Assembly (NCBI GenBank): GCA_964036275.1
Contig: OZ038434.1
Location: 13,615,259-13,679,258 of the forward strand
Source of the DNA: Litoditis marina
Taxonomy: Eukaryota; Nematoda; Chromadorea; Rhabditida; Rhabditidae
Direction: 5' to 3'
DNA length: 64,000 bases
Shown: positions 63,928-64,000 of the stretch, in pieces
How positions within the stretch are numbered: the first letter of the stretch is position 1
Layout: every line of letters begins with the position of its first letter
Made by a program: the position numbers and the translations under genes
The notes under the pieces: generated by a model
Told to the model about the DNA's origin: nothing
Database searches by the model: none
What the model saw: only the letters and a program-made list of their open reading frames with translations

Positions 63928-64000
63928 CTGAATCGCAAACAACTTTGGGCACTGGACATCCATCCTCCATGACCTCAGTCACTCTACATCCGCGGTCGGG
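63928..64000 (-). CDS. Partial exon of a third cysteine-rich secreted gene, runs off right edge
   Basis: An exon ending at TCAG|GTATAG (63928) encodes RGCRVTEVMEDGCPVPKVVC followed by DS. The spacing C-x10-C-x6-C and the ending VC-D/S-x at phase 1 match exon 3 of genes A and B. The 5' part lies beyond the window. No reliable downstream exon was found. Confidence 0.5.

Overview
The window looks like a piece of a nematode nuclear genome, AT-rich and dense in introns. The evidence is: (i) small genes with many introns whose 3' splice sites read TTTTCAG or TTTNCAG; (ii) several genes with a splice acceptor 1-2 nt before the start ATG and no coding exon upstream, the pattern of spliced-leader trans-splicing (15797, 41254, 50627, 56316, 61889); (iii) protein content (SLU7, a PLPP6-like phosphatase, WDR5, a sigma-class GST, PAN-domain and small cysteine-rich secreted proteins). 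The species cannot be named from the sequence. Exon models were built by hand from splice signals. In every complete model the exon phases agree and the summed length is a multiple of three.

Layout. 1-8.5 kb: a Ty3/gypsy-type retroelement on the minus strand with one uninterrupted 2603-codon frame in the unusual order gag - envelope-like glycoprotein - protease - RT/RNase H - integrase. A good GT...AG intron (7309-4370, exactly 980 codons) covers the envelope part, so splicing would join gag to pol in frame. A second minus-strand frame with a zinc-finger start runs off the left edge. 9.3-10.1 kb: a small three-exon gene. 10.5-14.6 kb: nested repeats (GGTAACC palindromes, a tRNA-like repeat in two copies, a 215-bp element with an 8-bp target duplication, a large inverted repeat, a 140-bp satellite). 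15.8-28.7 kb: three head-to-tail plus-strand housekeeping genes, SLU7 (splicing factor), a PLPP6-like lipid phosphatase and WDR5 (histone methyltransferase subunit), spaced 340-450 bp and possibly an operon. 29.4-41.3 kb: one long minus-strand gene, 15 exons and 1451 aa, with an ERICH3-like N terminus and a long acidic Pro/Glu repeat region; it converges on WDR5. 41.3-48.6 kb: no gene seen, but GA/CT microsatellites, short palindromic repeats and a degenerate tandem array. 48.7-50.6 kb: a secreted cysteine-containing protein. 51.9-53.8 kb: sigma-class glutathione S-transferase. 55-64 kb: a minus-strand cluster of small secreted genes, three related cysteine-rich genes (one complete, one lacking a visible signal exon, one cut by the window edge) and a PAN-domain protein, with a 1.3-kb terminal-inverted-repeat element between two of them.

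The three plus-strand genes are core nuclear or membrane functions with no obvious shared pathway. The 48-64 kb part looks like a fast-evolving environment-facing region (detoxification enzyme plus secreted Cys-rich and PAN proteins) with local duplication and mobile-element activity. The most unusual feature is the retroelement whose envelope gene sits inside a frame-preserving intron between gag and pol.
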